From NCBI GenBank assembly GCA_012965515.1, contig DTSE01000164.1:1-64000 (forward strand): a DNA stretch of 64,000 nt, in the 5' to 3' direction. Under the pieces are notes generated by a model. The model did not search any database. It worked only from the letters and a program-made list of their open reading frames with translations, and was not told the DNA's origin. This document shows, piece by piece, positions 53,004 to 61,599 of this stretch. The translations under genes were made by a program, and so were the position numbers. This stretch comes from Candidatus Melainabacteria bacterium (lineage in GTDB: Bacteria; Cyanobacteriota; Vampirovibrionia; Obscuribacterales; Obscuribacteraceae). Every line of letters begins with the position of its first letter. The first letter of the stretch is position 1.

Positions 53004-53678
53004 TTATTCTGACTCGATGCAGTAACCCTGGCGCAAAACTGTTTTTACCAGGTCGCCTAACTCAATCTCCGTAAGTTTATGCCGGAGGGTTTTCATGCAT
53101 GTACGTACAGTTTCCTCTGAAACTTCGCTGTCCATTGGCCAAACGCTATCCAGTAGATTCTTCGATGAATAAAACCTGTTGGTATGGCGCATCAAGAATT
53201 CGAGCAAGGAGGTTTCTCTTGGTGACAAGCGAGTAGTGCGCTCACCATACTTGACGTTGCGTGTAAGAATGTCTAGAGTTGCACCTTTCACGGTAAGGTC
53301 GTTTGAGGTGAGTCCTGCTGCTCGTCTCAAGAGGCTTTTTATTCTGGCTGACAGTTCGCGCTCATGAAATGGTTTGGTTAAATAGTCGTCTGCCCCGGCC
53401 GTCAGACCCAACTCTTTATGGTCGATATCGCTCTCGCCGGTCAAAAAGATTATTGGTGTGGTGCCGCCTAATTTGCGGAACTTCTGGCACACCTCCAGTC
53501 CGGTGATACCAGATAGATTCCAGTCCAGAACAATTACGTCGAAATTGAAATTGTTGAGCATCTGCAAGGCATCTTCGCCCGAACTTGCGGATTCCACCAG
53601 GTATTTTTCCGATGTAAGCCATGCGCTTATATGACGCAAAAGTTCCTGGTCGTCTTCGACAATCAAAAGTTTTGGCAT
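53004..53678 (-). CDS. OmpR-family response regulator
   Basis: The 224-residue protein has a receiver domain (acidic pair in LIVEDDQEL, phospho-Asp in VLDWNLSGI, conserved Thr/Ser in FLTGESD, Lys in LTKPFHERE) and a C-terminal winged helix (SPRETSLLEFLMRHTNR, ETVRTCMKTLRHKL, VLRQGYCIE). It is the first gene of a run that includes two histidine kinases and a symporter. One regulator therefore integrates two sensors and probably controls the symporter. The 235-base gap upstream (53679-53913) should carry the operon promoter; no sharp motif was found. Confidence 0.93.
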   Translation of the reverse strand: MPKLLIVEDDQELLRHISAWLTSEKYLVESASSGEDALQMLNNFNFDVIVLDWNLSGITGLEVCQKFRKLGGTTPIIFLTGESDIDHKELGLTAGADDYLTKPFHERELSARIKSLLRRAAGLTSNDLTVKGATLDILTRNVKYGERTTRLSPRETSLLEFLMRHTNRFYSSKNLLDSVWPMDSEVSEETVRTCMKTLRHKLTEIELGDLVKTVLRQGYCIESE

Positions 53679-53913
53679 CTGTCTAGTGTGTCCCCAAAGT
53701 CACTAGGAGCCGACTCAAATAGCAAAGGATTCCGTTAGATCTCTAACTAAAGCTCTAGGTATTTATTACATGCCAAATTTTGTCCGCCGGCAATCCTTAT
53801 TATCGGAAGCTGAAGGCTGCTAACCGCGATCGCATGAGCGACCGTCCATAGGGCGGCATTATTCCCGCCCGCATGAAAGGAACATGCCGTGCGCTGCTGC
53901 GCGAAGTTTCGAA

Positions 53914-55875
53914 CTATTTCTGTAACATGTCGGCGGTGGCGAGCCAGTCTTCCACATAAATCTTGTCGAATGCCGCAGAAAAGGCGCTTAGGGACAAGGT
54001 TGTCGAGCCATCTGCATTACGATGAGTAGGATCTGAAAAGTTGTCAGCGGAGTTATCTCTAAGCGGGTCGCTTACCGTTACGCGGCCGCCTCTATGGTCG
54101 AAATTGGTGACTCCGCAAACGGCGCTCTTTGAGATGAAGCGGTTCCCGTTCATGCGCGGGCTGTTTCTTAATCCGGCTGCAATCATGATTCGGCGCTGTT
54201 TAAATGTGTTGCGCATGAAGGTGTTCAATTCTGTGAGTGGCATATCGGTGGTGTTTATCCAGCGTCCGCTCTGTCCGTTCAGCAGACGGCAAATTCTTTC
54301 CACCGCTTGTAAGTGATCTAGATCCTGAGTTCCGGTTCGCACATTTTCATATTGCTCATACGCGTTTTCAATAACGGCCATCCAGAAACCGAATTTACTT
54401 CCGTGCAAGTATTCAGCCAGACAGCTGCTCGTGGGAGCGTTTACAGTTATTGGATTTGCTTCGCCAGGGAAAGTCACCTTGAATCGACCGTCGACCGTTG
54501 GGCTAATCATGCGCACAACCAGATGTGGACACTGAACGATCAAAGATTCAAAAACTGCATTGAAAATGCCTAGTGCCGGATCGTTCTCTCGGCGTTGAAT
54601 GGCTTGTGGCACTATGCTTTCCATCGCATTCGCCGGATCGACGAACAGTGTTCGAGTAGATGTTTCACTTGCTTGCAAGCACTCGTCTGTCCCCCAACCG
54701 GCAATCTGGATGTGACCGCGGATCTCTCTCTTGTATCCGTCTTTGTAATACTGGACTAAATCGCTTCTTGTGAGATAGTTTGCTTTCGCGGCAAATGCTG
54801 CGTTTTTCCCTTCAAACTGATTGCGCATCTCTTCATACATTGTTTGCAGAATTGCTTTGGAGACATTGTCGCGTTCATGTCGCTTGTCATATGCAATACG
54901 AACTTGATTCATTGACACTGCACCTTCTCCAGTAATGTCAAGTTCATCAAAAAGCGTTCTTACCACTGCCACTGCATGCAGTGGCGCAGCGCATCTCGAG
55001 TCTTGTTCAAGCTTTGTGGCTTCGTCGAAAGAAAGAATGTCGTCGATTGTAATACCGGAGCCCTGGCGGCACAGTGCATGGCGTCGGCTCGCGCAAATTG
55101 CATCGAAGTGGGATTGCATCATCGATATTAGTTGAATTGCATCCGACTCTTGCCAAATTTGTCGAGCTGCCAGCTCAAGTTCCTCTTTGCTCAGACTCGA
55201 GTCTTGGTTTTTATCGATGCTTCTAAAAATAGCAAACAGTGTTCGCTTCAAATCAAAGCCTGCCGTAAATGGAGTCCAAACCACGATTCGTCCACTTAGA
55301 GTGCATGTTTGAATGACGCCTGCGGAACTAATAACTTGATACGTTCCATCAGGAATCACAACCATGGACATGTCGCATGTTTGTCCTTCCGATGATTTCC
55401 ATGTCGAGATATTTCTATGATCGGGTTGCGTAATGCGAGTCCATTCCATACCATCTCTATCCAAGACGCGCACTAGCCTTTCGGATTCGTCGTATTCGAA
55501 TTCGGCGACACTTCTGTCCGGATACTTAATTCGGTGGGGCCTAATATTCCAGCGACCATACCAAATCACTGCACCAGAATCATCTGTTGTTTGTCGATCC
55601 AGCCACTTCTCACTTTGTGTTTGGGATGAAGCGGACTCCGTAGTGTGAATCTCAACTGCCTGAGATGGTGTCATAGCTGGTGGCACCGTAGGCACCGGTG
55701 TGACAGCTTGTGTCGGAGTCGCCGGAATTTCGAAATTGAAGGTTGACGTAAAGACGGGTTGAAAAAACTCGTAGACAAATTCGCCCGGCGCTAAGTCTTT
55801 GTCTTCTTTGTTGTCTTGAGAAAATGCCTGTTGATTCATCGAAGTAAAATCCGCCGCCGCTGGTTGGTGAACCAC
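53914..55875 (-). CDS. Pseudo-calpain with EF-hand calcium-binding region
   Basis: The 653-residue protein starts with GTG at 55875 (ATG at 55839 is possible). After a Thr/Pro-rich N-terminus comes an RHS/YD-like strand region (about 110-200). One canonical EF-hand (DKNQDSSLSKEE) and one degenerate loop (DITGEGAVSMNQ) follow. The C-terminal ~240 residues look like a calpain cysteine-protease core: VTFPGEANPITVNAPT, KFGFWMAVIENAYEQY, and DGSTTLSLSAFSAAFDKIY correspond to calpain segments. The Cys, His and Asn of the calpain triad all appear replaced, so it is probably not a protease. No signal peptide. Confidence 0.6.
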   Translation of the reverse strand: MVHQPAAADFTSMNQQAFSQDNKEDKDLAPGEFVYEFFQPVFTSTFNFEIPATPTQAVTPVPTVPPAMTPSQAVEIHTTESASSQTQSEKWLDRQTTDDSGAVIWYGRWNIRPHRIKYPDRSVAEFEYDESERLVRVLDRDGMEWTRITQPDHRNISTWKSSEGQTCDMSMVVIPDGTYQVISSAGVIQTCTLSGRIVVWTPFTAGFDLKRTLFAIFRSIDKNQDSSLSKEELELAARQIWQESDAIQLISMMQSHFDAICASRRHALCRQGSGITIDDILSFDEATKLEQDSRCAAPLHAVAVVRTLFDELDITGEGAVSMNQVRIAYDKRHERDNVSKAILQTMYEEMRNQFEGKNAAFAAKANYLTRSDLVQYYKDGYKREIRGHIQIAGWGTDECLQASETSTRTLFVDPANAMESIVPQAIQRRENDPALGIFNAVFESLIVQCPHLVVRMISPTVDGRFKVTFPGEANPITVNAPTSSCLAEYLHGSKFGFWMAVIENAYEQYENVRTGTQDLDHLQAVERICRLLNGQSGRWINTTDMPLTELNTFMRNTFKQRRIMIAAGLRNSPRMNGNRFISKSAVCGVTNFDHRGGRVTVSDPLRDNSADNFSDPTHRNADGSTTLSLSAFSAAFDKIYVEDWLATADMLQK

Positions 55876-55911
55876 CGTGGAAAAGGGTTGTTTGGAAAAG
55901 AGAGGTTTGTG

Positions 55912-55975
55912 TTAACAACGTATCACGACTAATGAGTCTATTAGCAGTTCTTAACAACGTGCTAATTATCACGAC
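55912..55975. promoter_or_regulatory. Direct repeat pair flanking an inverted repeat upstream of the pseudo-calpain gene
   Basis: TTAACAACGT occurs at 55912-55921 and 55951-55960. Each is followed by ATCACGAC (55922-55929 and 55968-55975). Between them lies CTAAT/ATTAG (55929-55933 and 55940-55944). The arrangement looks like paired operator half-sites just upstream of the reverse-strand start at 55875. Confidence 0.45.
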
Positions 55976-56072
55976 CCAAGCGCGTTTCCCGACCTATATA
56001 TAGGTTTATTTCACATATGCAGAATCAATGGTGCTGCATCAGATTGAGAGCAACCGCAAAGTCTTTGACTGA

Positions 56073-57470
56073 CTAAGCTACGGCTGTGCCACCGTTTTGT
56101 TTCTTGAAGTTTTCGACGACGCCTTTGACTGTTGCGACATACTGCCGTTCATTGTTGCCGTCGCTCGATGGCGCGTACACGCTGATTACTTGTGACATCG
56201 TTTCCAATCCGCGTTTTTGGACGTAGCTTTCGTCGATTAATCTCGCCCAGTCGCGAGCACCTTCTGCCCATGTGTTGTATTTGCGGAAAGTGCCGTCGGT
56301 TTGACCTGATTCCGGAGAGGTGCCCTTGATGTTTCCTAAGCTGTGATTGCCATTGGCGCGACCGAATTTGCCGCACGTAGACTCTTGAAGGAAGAAGCCC
56401 ACTGCCACAGCAGGATCAATGCCACGATCCGTGCATGCGTCATAGAGGGCTTGGGAGAAGCCCTGCTCTTTCGCCGCTGGCGAGCCCATCTTGGTGAGGA
56501 ATTCCTGTATTTGATCAACGGTGCATGAAGGTGGTCCTTTGATTGCCAAATCTCCGGCAACTGGAGCCGGAATGGCAGACCGGTCAATGGGGCCGCCGGC
56601 GTCAAGGCTGCCGTCGCGATATCCGCTGGACGGGGCAGAACCGATATTGCTGTTGCCGACACGCTCCGGTGCTCCTCCACCGGGACCTCCTCCGCCGGAA
56701 TAGCCTCCTGAGGCTACCGGTTGGGGCATTTCTCTGGGAGCTGCTTGCTGAACTGGTGCTTCTTGCTGTGGTTGGATTTGCGGCATTTCAACGCGCGGCT
56801 GAGCTTGCTGTTGAGGCGCCGGGACATCGACGTCTGCTGTCTGAGCCGTGTGTAGCATGCCTTTCAGGAATTCCGGAATGCCAGTTGCACCGGGATTGGC
56901 CTTTTGCCAGTAGAAAATCTTCTCTTGAACAGCGGCCACTTGCAGTTGTTGAGCAACTTTCTTGGCTGCCTCTAAACCTTGCTTATTGTCCACCTGCACT
57001 GTGATTGAGCCGTCAGGGTTGGGCGTGGTTTTGGCCGGGTTTTTGACCATCTTTCCGTCGTCACCGACGATATAGTCCGGGACTTGCCCGCTAGCTGCAG
57101 TTACGAATTTGACGTTTTTGTCGCCTGCGGTCCATTCACTGATTTGGGACCACGCTGCTGCATCTATCCCCGCCGGTGGCGCTGGAGCGTCGATTGGGCG
57201 GATAAAGAGAGAGCTCGGAAAAGAGTCAGGGGCGCTCGGTTTTGCAAACCGGGTAGTCTGAAAGTCGCCCTGAAACGCAGCAGTGGCCGTATTTACAGCC
57301 AATGAATCGGATGCGGTTACGGAACTGATTGATGCGTCGAAATTCGCGTTAGCGACCACTACATGTGCCTCGTAGGACAGGCCTGCGTCAAATCTGTATA
57401 GGTAGCTTAAGGGGCTATTTTCCGGGAGTATAGATCTGGCCTGGGGCCGTGTCCATGGTAGAAATCCCAT
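56073..57470 (-). CDS. Glucosaminidase/lysozyme-like peptidoglycan hydrolase with long Pro/Gln linker
   Basis: The 465-residue protein has an N-terminal region of unknown fold and a Pro/Gln/Gly-rich linker (about 215-300). The C-terminal ~150 residues form a glucosaminidase-like domain with the catalytic Glu in GFFLQESTCGKFG (E363) and NHSLGNIKG, RKYNTWAEGARDWARLI and ISVYAPSSDGNNERQY, typical of mannosyl-glycoprotein endo-beta-N-acetylglucosaminidase/LytD domains. No signal peptide is evident at the annotated ATG, which has no ribosome-binding site, so the start is doubtful or export is non-classical. Confidence 0.78.
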   Translation of the reverse strand: MGFLPWTRPQARSILPENSPLSYLYRFDAGLSYEAHVVVANANFDASISSVTASDSLAVNTATAAFQGDFQTTRFAKPSAPDSFPSSLFIRPIDAPAPPAGIDAAAWSQISEWTAGDKNVKFVTAASGQVPDYIVGDDGKMVKNPAKTTPNPDGSITVQVDNKQGLEAAKKVAQQLQVAAVQEKIFYWQKANPGATGIPEFLKGMLHTAQTADVDVPAPQQQAQPRVEMPQIQPQQEAPVQQAAPREMPQPVASGGYSGGGGPGGGAPERVGNSNIGSAPSSGYRDGSLDAGGPIDRSAIPAPVAGDLAIKGPPSCTVDQIQEFLTKMGSPAAKEQGFSQALYDACTDRGIDPAVAVGFFLQESTCGKFGRANGNHSLGNIKGTSPESGQTDGTFRKYNTWAEGARDWARLIDESYVQKRGLETMSQVISVYAPSSDGNNERQYVATVKGVVENFKKQNGGTAVA

Positions 57471-57528
57471 GGGCTGATGCTTTTGGGTCCCGAACAGTTA
57501 ACGCCAGCAGGTCTGAGTAACCTCGAGC

Positions 57529-58110
57529 CTACTCTAGGCTCCAAACATCACTTTTGTGTGATCGTTTGAGGTGCATGAGCTGGCAGTTGTTGATTTCGCC
57601 GTAGGGCAGCTCCAGATGGCGGGCAACGCGATGCCAGACTCCACCGTGGGCAACTATGAGGACGGGGCCGGGATGGGAAAGTGCTGTCTCCAACCCTTTT
57701 CGAACTCGGGCGGCAAACTCCTCGTTGCTCTCTCCGCCAGGCGGATTTCCGACTCTGAAGTCGAGTTCGTGCCAGGAGCGACGCTCCCATTCGCCCAGGT
57801 GCCACTCTCTAAGCTCGTCGACTACGACCACTTCGGCATTGATAGCTTCATTGATGATTTCAGCAGTTTGGCGAGCCCTAATCATCGGGCTGACGCAAAT
57901 TGTCTTGACACAACGGAAGTGATGAATCGCATCGCTTTCTCTGAGCGCACGTGCTTGTTCCATTCCAGTTGCATTCAGTTCAATGTCCCAACCGGCGCCA
58001 GCGGCTAATTCCGCCAGGTTCGCATCCGTTTGCCCGTGTCTGACGAAGAAGAATTTCTCTTCCAAAATTTCTTCGACCGTAGGCTTTTCTTGTTCTGCTT
58101 GTTGTGACAT
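57529..58110 (-). CDS. Histidine phosphatase family protein
   Basis: The 193-residue protein contains the catalytic FFVRHGQTDANL motif, CVSPMIRARQTAEI, the Glu-containing LREWHLGEWE, and the second His in VLIVAHGGVWHRVA. It is a phosphoglycerate-mutase-like phosphatase. A GGAG site precedes the ATG. It is the second such enzyme in the window (the other at 39573) and they are clearly distinct in sequence. Substrate is unknown. It lies next to unrelated membrane-protein genes. Confidence 0.9.
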   Translation of the reverse strand: MSQQAEQEKPTVEEILEEKFFFVRHGQTDANLAELAAGAGWDIELNATGMEQARALRESDAIHHFRCVKTICVSPMIRARQTAEIINEAINAEVVVVDELREWHLGEWERRSWHELDFRVGNPPGGESNEEFAARVRKGLETALSHPGPVLIVAHGGVWHRVARHLELPYGEINNCQLMHLKRSHKSDVWSLE

Positions 58111-58165
58111 GAGGCGTCTCCGGTTTTTGACCGTACAAGACTACCAGAAAAAACGCGAATCTTCC

Positions 58166-59335
58166 TCAGGTGGCTAGTAGTTCTCTTGTTCCTTTGTCTT
58201 TCAGTCGCCAAATTGCGTGGTCCACAATTACATGGTGAAACTGAACGGTTGTGAAAATTGCAGTGACGGACATTATGTAGTTGAAGCCGAACTGTTGGAG
58301 GATGTGCGGAATGCCGATGAAGATGGCGACTCCTGCCAACAGAAGAAATCCAAAATAGCGTAACGCTTTCTTTTGCAGCAACAGAGTTGCAATCTTTTTT
58401 GGTGGCAAATTTGCTAGTTGTCCTTGATCTTTCAAGTACACAGATGTGGTGACGGTCAAGTATTGGCTGCCATGGAAGAATGCCGGAACGTATAACCATA
58501 ATGTGCCGGTCAAGTTTGAACCTAATACGAAAATCAGTACTCCGGTTGTGGTAAGCAAGAGTGCTGGTAATGGAATGAACTGATGGATAGTGCATCTATA
58601 GAACAGTCGCGCCACCATGACACACACAGACGCGGCGAGCCATATGCAACATGAGACGAAAATCCATTCCGGTATCGGACCCCAGAATGGAATTTGCTGA
58701 CCTAAAAACTCTCCACCGCTCCAGCTCTTGAAAGTCAATTGTCTGACAATCGCGAACATCATCGTAGCTTGCATTAGATTCGCAAGGATTCTCTTATCCC
58801 AATCTCCCATTTTGTAATCGTGTTTTATGCAGTACAACAAAACAATTCCGTAGGTCTGTTTTGTGAAGTGTTGAGAAACGATTAATAGGTAAATCTTTGC
58901 CAGAATGGGTGGAATTTCTTTGTTAGAACATGCCACCAATGCTAGTGCTGACAGTGCCAGAGGTAAAAGATGAGTGTAGAAGGAAAAACCTGACTCGAAC
59001 CTCTTTTCACCATAGAGGCGAACAAGGCTTGCAATTGTGTGAGTCTCTCCTAAAAAGATTGTGCCGAGCGCCGCAACTGTGAGAAGAGTTTGAACTTGAA
59101 TACTGTTTGTGTCTGGACCCAGAACGAAGTAGTGAAGCGCGAAAAGCAACCAAACGATTCCGCCACAACAGAAAAGGAGATCGATGACCGGATTCAAGAT
59201 CCAGCAATACGTTGTTGATTCTGTTGCATCGGCAGGTGATTCCACGACATGAATTTTTTCGAAGTCGTGAATATCTGCGTTTGCTGGAAGCGAGCTGATT
59301 GCGCTCGACGAAACTGCTTGCATTTTCTGGGTCAC
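58166..59335 (-). CDS. Polytopic membrane protein with conserved His motifs, unknown function
   Basis: Starting from GTG at 59335 (ATG at 59323 is an alternative) the protein has up to 389 residues and about nine transmembrane helices. Distinct His-containing segments within or next to helices, GETHTIASLVRLYG, SQHFTKQTYGI, FFHGSQYLTV and FHHVIVDHAIWRLKD, look like metal-binding or catalytic sites. I recall similar 'FHH-x-x-VD-x-x-IWR' endings in uncharacterised membrane proteins but cannot name a family. It follows the 59336 gene with no gap, so the two are coupled. Confidence 0.7.
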   Translation of the reverse strand: MTQKMQAVSSSAISSLPANADIHDFEKIHVVESPADATESTTYCWILNPVIDLLFCCGGIVWLLFALHYFVLGPDTNSIQVQTLLTVAALGTIFLGETHTIASLVRLYGEKRFESGFSFYTHLLPLALSALALVACSNKEIPPILAKIYLLIVSQHFTKQTYGIVLLYCIKHDYKMGDWDKRILANLMQATMMFAIVRQLTFKSWSGGEFLGQQIPFWGPIPEWIFVSCCIWLAASVCVMVARLFYRCTIHQFIPLPALLLTTTGVLIFVLGSNLTGTLWLYVPAFFHGSQYLTVTTSVYLKDQGQLANLPPKKIATLLLQKKALRYFGFLLLAGVAIFIGIPHILQQFGFNYIMSVTAIFTTVQFHHVIVDHAIWRLKDKGTRELLAT

Positions 59336-60013
59336 TCAACTGAAAAGATTTGCGTCTCTAGCCATCGCTACCAACCAATTCACCAGCCCTGGAATTGAGA
59401 GTCCGCTTTTGATGAGCAGCAGTGAAACCCAAAAATTCATATGCAACTTGTCTTTACGCTTCCATGGGGGATCGCTTGCAAAGGCTGCGCAGTTAATCAC
59501 ATTGGTGATAATACCCAGACCTGTGCAGAGAAAACTGACACACACTCCAACAGATAGAAGGAAACGTTTGATTCCATATTGTTCTTTGAGCATGTACATT
59601 AGACTGCCAATCATCAGACATGCACCCCAGATGATGGTGATTATTTCCGCACCGTTTGCGGCGATATTGAGCAATGCTTCCAAATTGGCTAACATATTGA
59701 TCCGTACGGTCCCGACTCTGTTCACTCCACTGATGACAGTCGCATCTTCTCCTTGCGGACCGATTGTCCCCATGGTTGCTCCTTGCAGACATGGTGGCTC
59801 AGGATCTGCCGTTCCTTGCATCAGAGGACGGGCTAATGTTTGCGTGTTACAAGCTCTTTCAGCGGAAGGATTAGCATCACTTGCGCTTCCCATTGCCTGA
59901 ACGACATGTCCTGAAGTGTATTGAGCCAAGCACGGTTGCATCGTAGTTGTGAGTGAAATAAGCAGTACGAGGTTTGCCGCTTTTCTTAAGGCGGCACGCC
60001 AATGTCTTTCCAT
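59336..60013 (-). CDS. Membrane protein of unknown function
   Basis: The 225-residue protein begins with a signal-anchor or signal peptide (KAANLVLLISLTTTMQPCLA), followed by an exported Cys-containing region (RACNTQTL, PPCLQGAT). Three membrane helices follow (about 112-132, 148-170 and 188-208). A GGAGA site 7 bases upstream supports the ATG. No family is recognised. Its stop lies directly against the start of the downstream nine-helix protein, so they may form a complex. Confidence 0.65.
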   Translation of the reverse strand: MERHWRAALRKAANLVLLISLTTTMQPCLAQYTSGHVVQAMGSASDANPSAERACNTQTLARPLMQGTADPEPPCLQGATMGTIGPQGEDATVISGVNRVGTVRINMLANLEALLNIAANGAEIITIIWGACLMIGSLMYMLKEQYGIKRFLLSVGVCVSFLCTGLGIITNVINCAAFASDPPWKRKDKLHMNFWVSLLLIKSGLSIPGLVNWLVAMARDANLFS

Positions 60014-60339
60014 CCAGATTTCTCCGATGTAAGAAGGATTAAACGATTTCAGTTCTTAGTAAATGGAGACTGTCTGCGGAGCGGCGCTTGTGCCGGTTTT
60101 GGACAGTTCCAACAGTATTGTCTCCAAGGTAGGGGTATTCTTGAATGGGGGAAACCCTGAACCGCACCTTGGTACCCTCTTGGGAGTCTACTGCCGGTTG
60201 CGGACTGAGAAGGCAGATATCCTCATTGCATACAGGGCTGAATCACAGGCTAGTCGATGGCTATACTCGCGCTTAGCTGTGAAAATAAATCTCCTCTACA
60301 ATCAGAGTGAGCACTGGGTCTGGGTTACAATCTTGACTT
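60014..60339. other. 326-base intergenic region between divergent genes
   Basis: It separates the reverse-strand membrane-protein gene and the SprT-like gene and should hold both promoters. A 95-codon forward frame (60063-60350) overlaps the next start by 11 bases, but it lacks a ribosome-binding site and protein-like composition, so I do not call it. No tRNA or recognisable RNA was found. Confidence 0.5.
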
Positions 60340-60924
60340 ATGAATACTGAAAAGCCTCCAAAGAAGTCGGATGACCGGGCAGAATACGCTCGCAGCGATG
60401 CGTTGAAGACAATTCAGCTGCCTCCAGCAGAGCCTTTTCGCACTTATGCAATCCGATTGAAGGATGCTCTGGCTAGCGATGAAAAAAAGGAAGTCCAGAG
60501 CGTTTGCAAACTGCTTATTGACGAACTCAGCGTAGCTTATGGTGTGGAAAAGCCAACCATAAAAATTCTTAGTGTTAGACCACGTGAGGAAGGAAAAGAC
60601 TGGGTTTATGAAACGTTCGGTGATTATGATCCAGAGACGTTGCGCATCAGACTATGGATGAGAACAGCAGTTCAAAAGAAGCCAACCTCATATGGTGTTT
60701 TACTGAGCACGTTATGTCATGAGTTTTGTCATCATCTAGACATGGTGCAACTCGATTTTCCGAATACGTTTCATACAAGAGGGTTTTACGATCGAGTCGG
60801 CCTTCTGTACCATCACATACAAAACACACCCGTGCGTCAAATTGTTTGGCAAGAACACAGAGATGGCTCTCATAGCATTGATTGGGGACGAACTATGAAG
60901 GGTTCTCCAAAGGTACTGGCGTAG
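60340..60924 (+). CDS. SprT-like zinc metallopeptidase-like protein
   Basis: The 194-residue protein has a zincin motif: LCHEFCHHLD contains HExxH (H127, E128, H131). A downstream His in FPNTFHTRGFYDRVG (H145) is the likely third ligand, placed as in SprT-like and other short-spacer zincins. No signal peptide is seen. The N-terminus is hydrophilic, and a predicted helical domain precedes the zinc site. The target is unknown; a processing or DNA-protein-crosslink role is possible for SprT relatives. The start context is weak. Confidence 0.75.
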   Translation: MNTEKPPKKSDDRAEYARSDALKTIQLPPAEPFRTYAIRLKDALASDEKKEVQSVCKLLIDELSVAYGVEKPTIKILSVRPREEGKDWVYETFGDYDPETLRIRLWMRTAVQKKPTSYGVLLSTLCHEFCHHLDMVQLDFPNTFHTRGFYDRVGLLYHHIQNTPVRQIVWQEHRDGSHSIDWGRTMKGSPKVLA

Positions 60925-60982
60925 ATCTCTGGCTGGTTTTCTCGATCACATAATACTTTCAAGCAGATCGCAGCGCAATTGG

Positions 60983-60996
60983 TACCGCGCGCGGTA
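60983..60996. repeat. 14-bp perfect palindrome
   Basis: TACCGCGCGCGGTA is a perfect palindrome in the convergent gap between the genes ending at 60924 and 61143. It could be part of a terminator or a binding site. Confidence 0.45.
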
Positions 60997-61026
60997 TTGA
61001 GTGAAAACGTGTACAAACGTCGAAAA

Positions 61027-61060
61027 GCGATGATTGTTGACGTGGGTTGGCAATCATCGC
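61027..61060. terminator. Bidirectional terminator hairpin between convergent genes
   Basis: GCGATGATTG (61027-61036) pairs perfectly with CAATCATCGC (61051-61060) across a 14-base loop. A short T-tract follows on both strands (CTTTC forward, TTTTC reverse). Confidence 0.65.
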
Positions 61061-61142
61061 CTTTCATTGACCGATCCTTCGCAGTCAACCGGAGCTGGCT
61101 GCGTGATCTAATCGTTGTATTGATTTTTAGCTAACTGCTGTG

Positions 61143-61460
61143 TTATTCAGCGGTCGAAGGTGCCGGAGCTTCAGGGGCTGGTGCTGGCGCGGCTTCCGGT
61201 GCTGGTGCCGGTGCCGGTACTGGTGTCGGTACCAAGACAGGTCTGTCCACTGGTACTGAATTGGTAGTCGATGTCGTTGTATCCGTGTTGCGTTCAATAA
61301 CCGTCGATGTTCCGCCGTTGCTGAAAGCGTAGATGCCGTATCCAATTGCTGCTACGAGCGCGATACCAAGAATTGTGCCTACAATGGCACTGCCTGAGCT
61401 ATCTGCTTCTACGGTAGTAGTTGTGGTCGGTGGCGACGGAGGTGTAATAATGGTTGTCAT
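61143..61460 (-). CDS. Small single-pass membrane protein with Pro/Ala-rich tail
   Basis: An AGGAG site before the ATG supports a 105-residue protein. A Pro/Thr-rich N-terminus (MTTIITPPSPPTTTTTV) is followed by one membrane helix at about residues 24-46 (AIVGTILGIALVAAIGYGIYAF), then a Thr/Ser and Pro/Ala low-complexity tail (PAPAPAPEAAPAP). The topology recalls the 'AIPTPG' protein at 20409-21404 but the sequences are not alike in detail. Function unknown. Confidence 0.65.
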   Translation of the reverse strand: MTTIITPPSPPTTTTTVEADSSGSAIVGTILGIALVAAIGYGIYAFSNGGTSTVIERNTDTTTSTTNSVPVDRPVLVPTPVPAPAPAPEAAPAPAPEAPAPSTAE

Positions 61461-61599
61461 AAATCTACTCCTAATCCCCTACGGGAAGCGTGTTTTCCAT
61501 GAGTAATCCGGTCTGGATGTGAAGACTGAGTGCCTTCTTCAGAGTTCCAACCTGTTTCATTCCTTAAAATTTGGAAAATGCGGGAACCCCAAATCAGTC

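Noticed and set aside
53827-53834. GCGATCGC, the HIP1 palindrome of many cyanobacteria
   Set aside because: I noticed only this copy and one near 10958; with an 8-base motif in 64 kb that is about chance, so no HIP1 enrichment is claimed.
60063-60350. 95-codon forward frame before the SprT-like gene
   Set aside because: No ribosome-binding site, no protein-like domain composition, and it overlaps a better-supported gene start.
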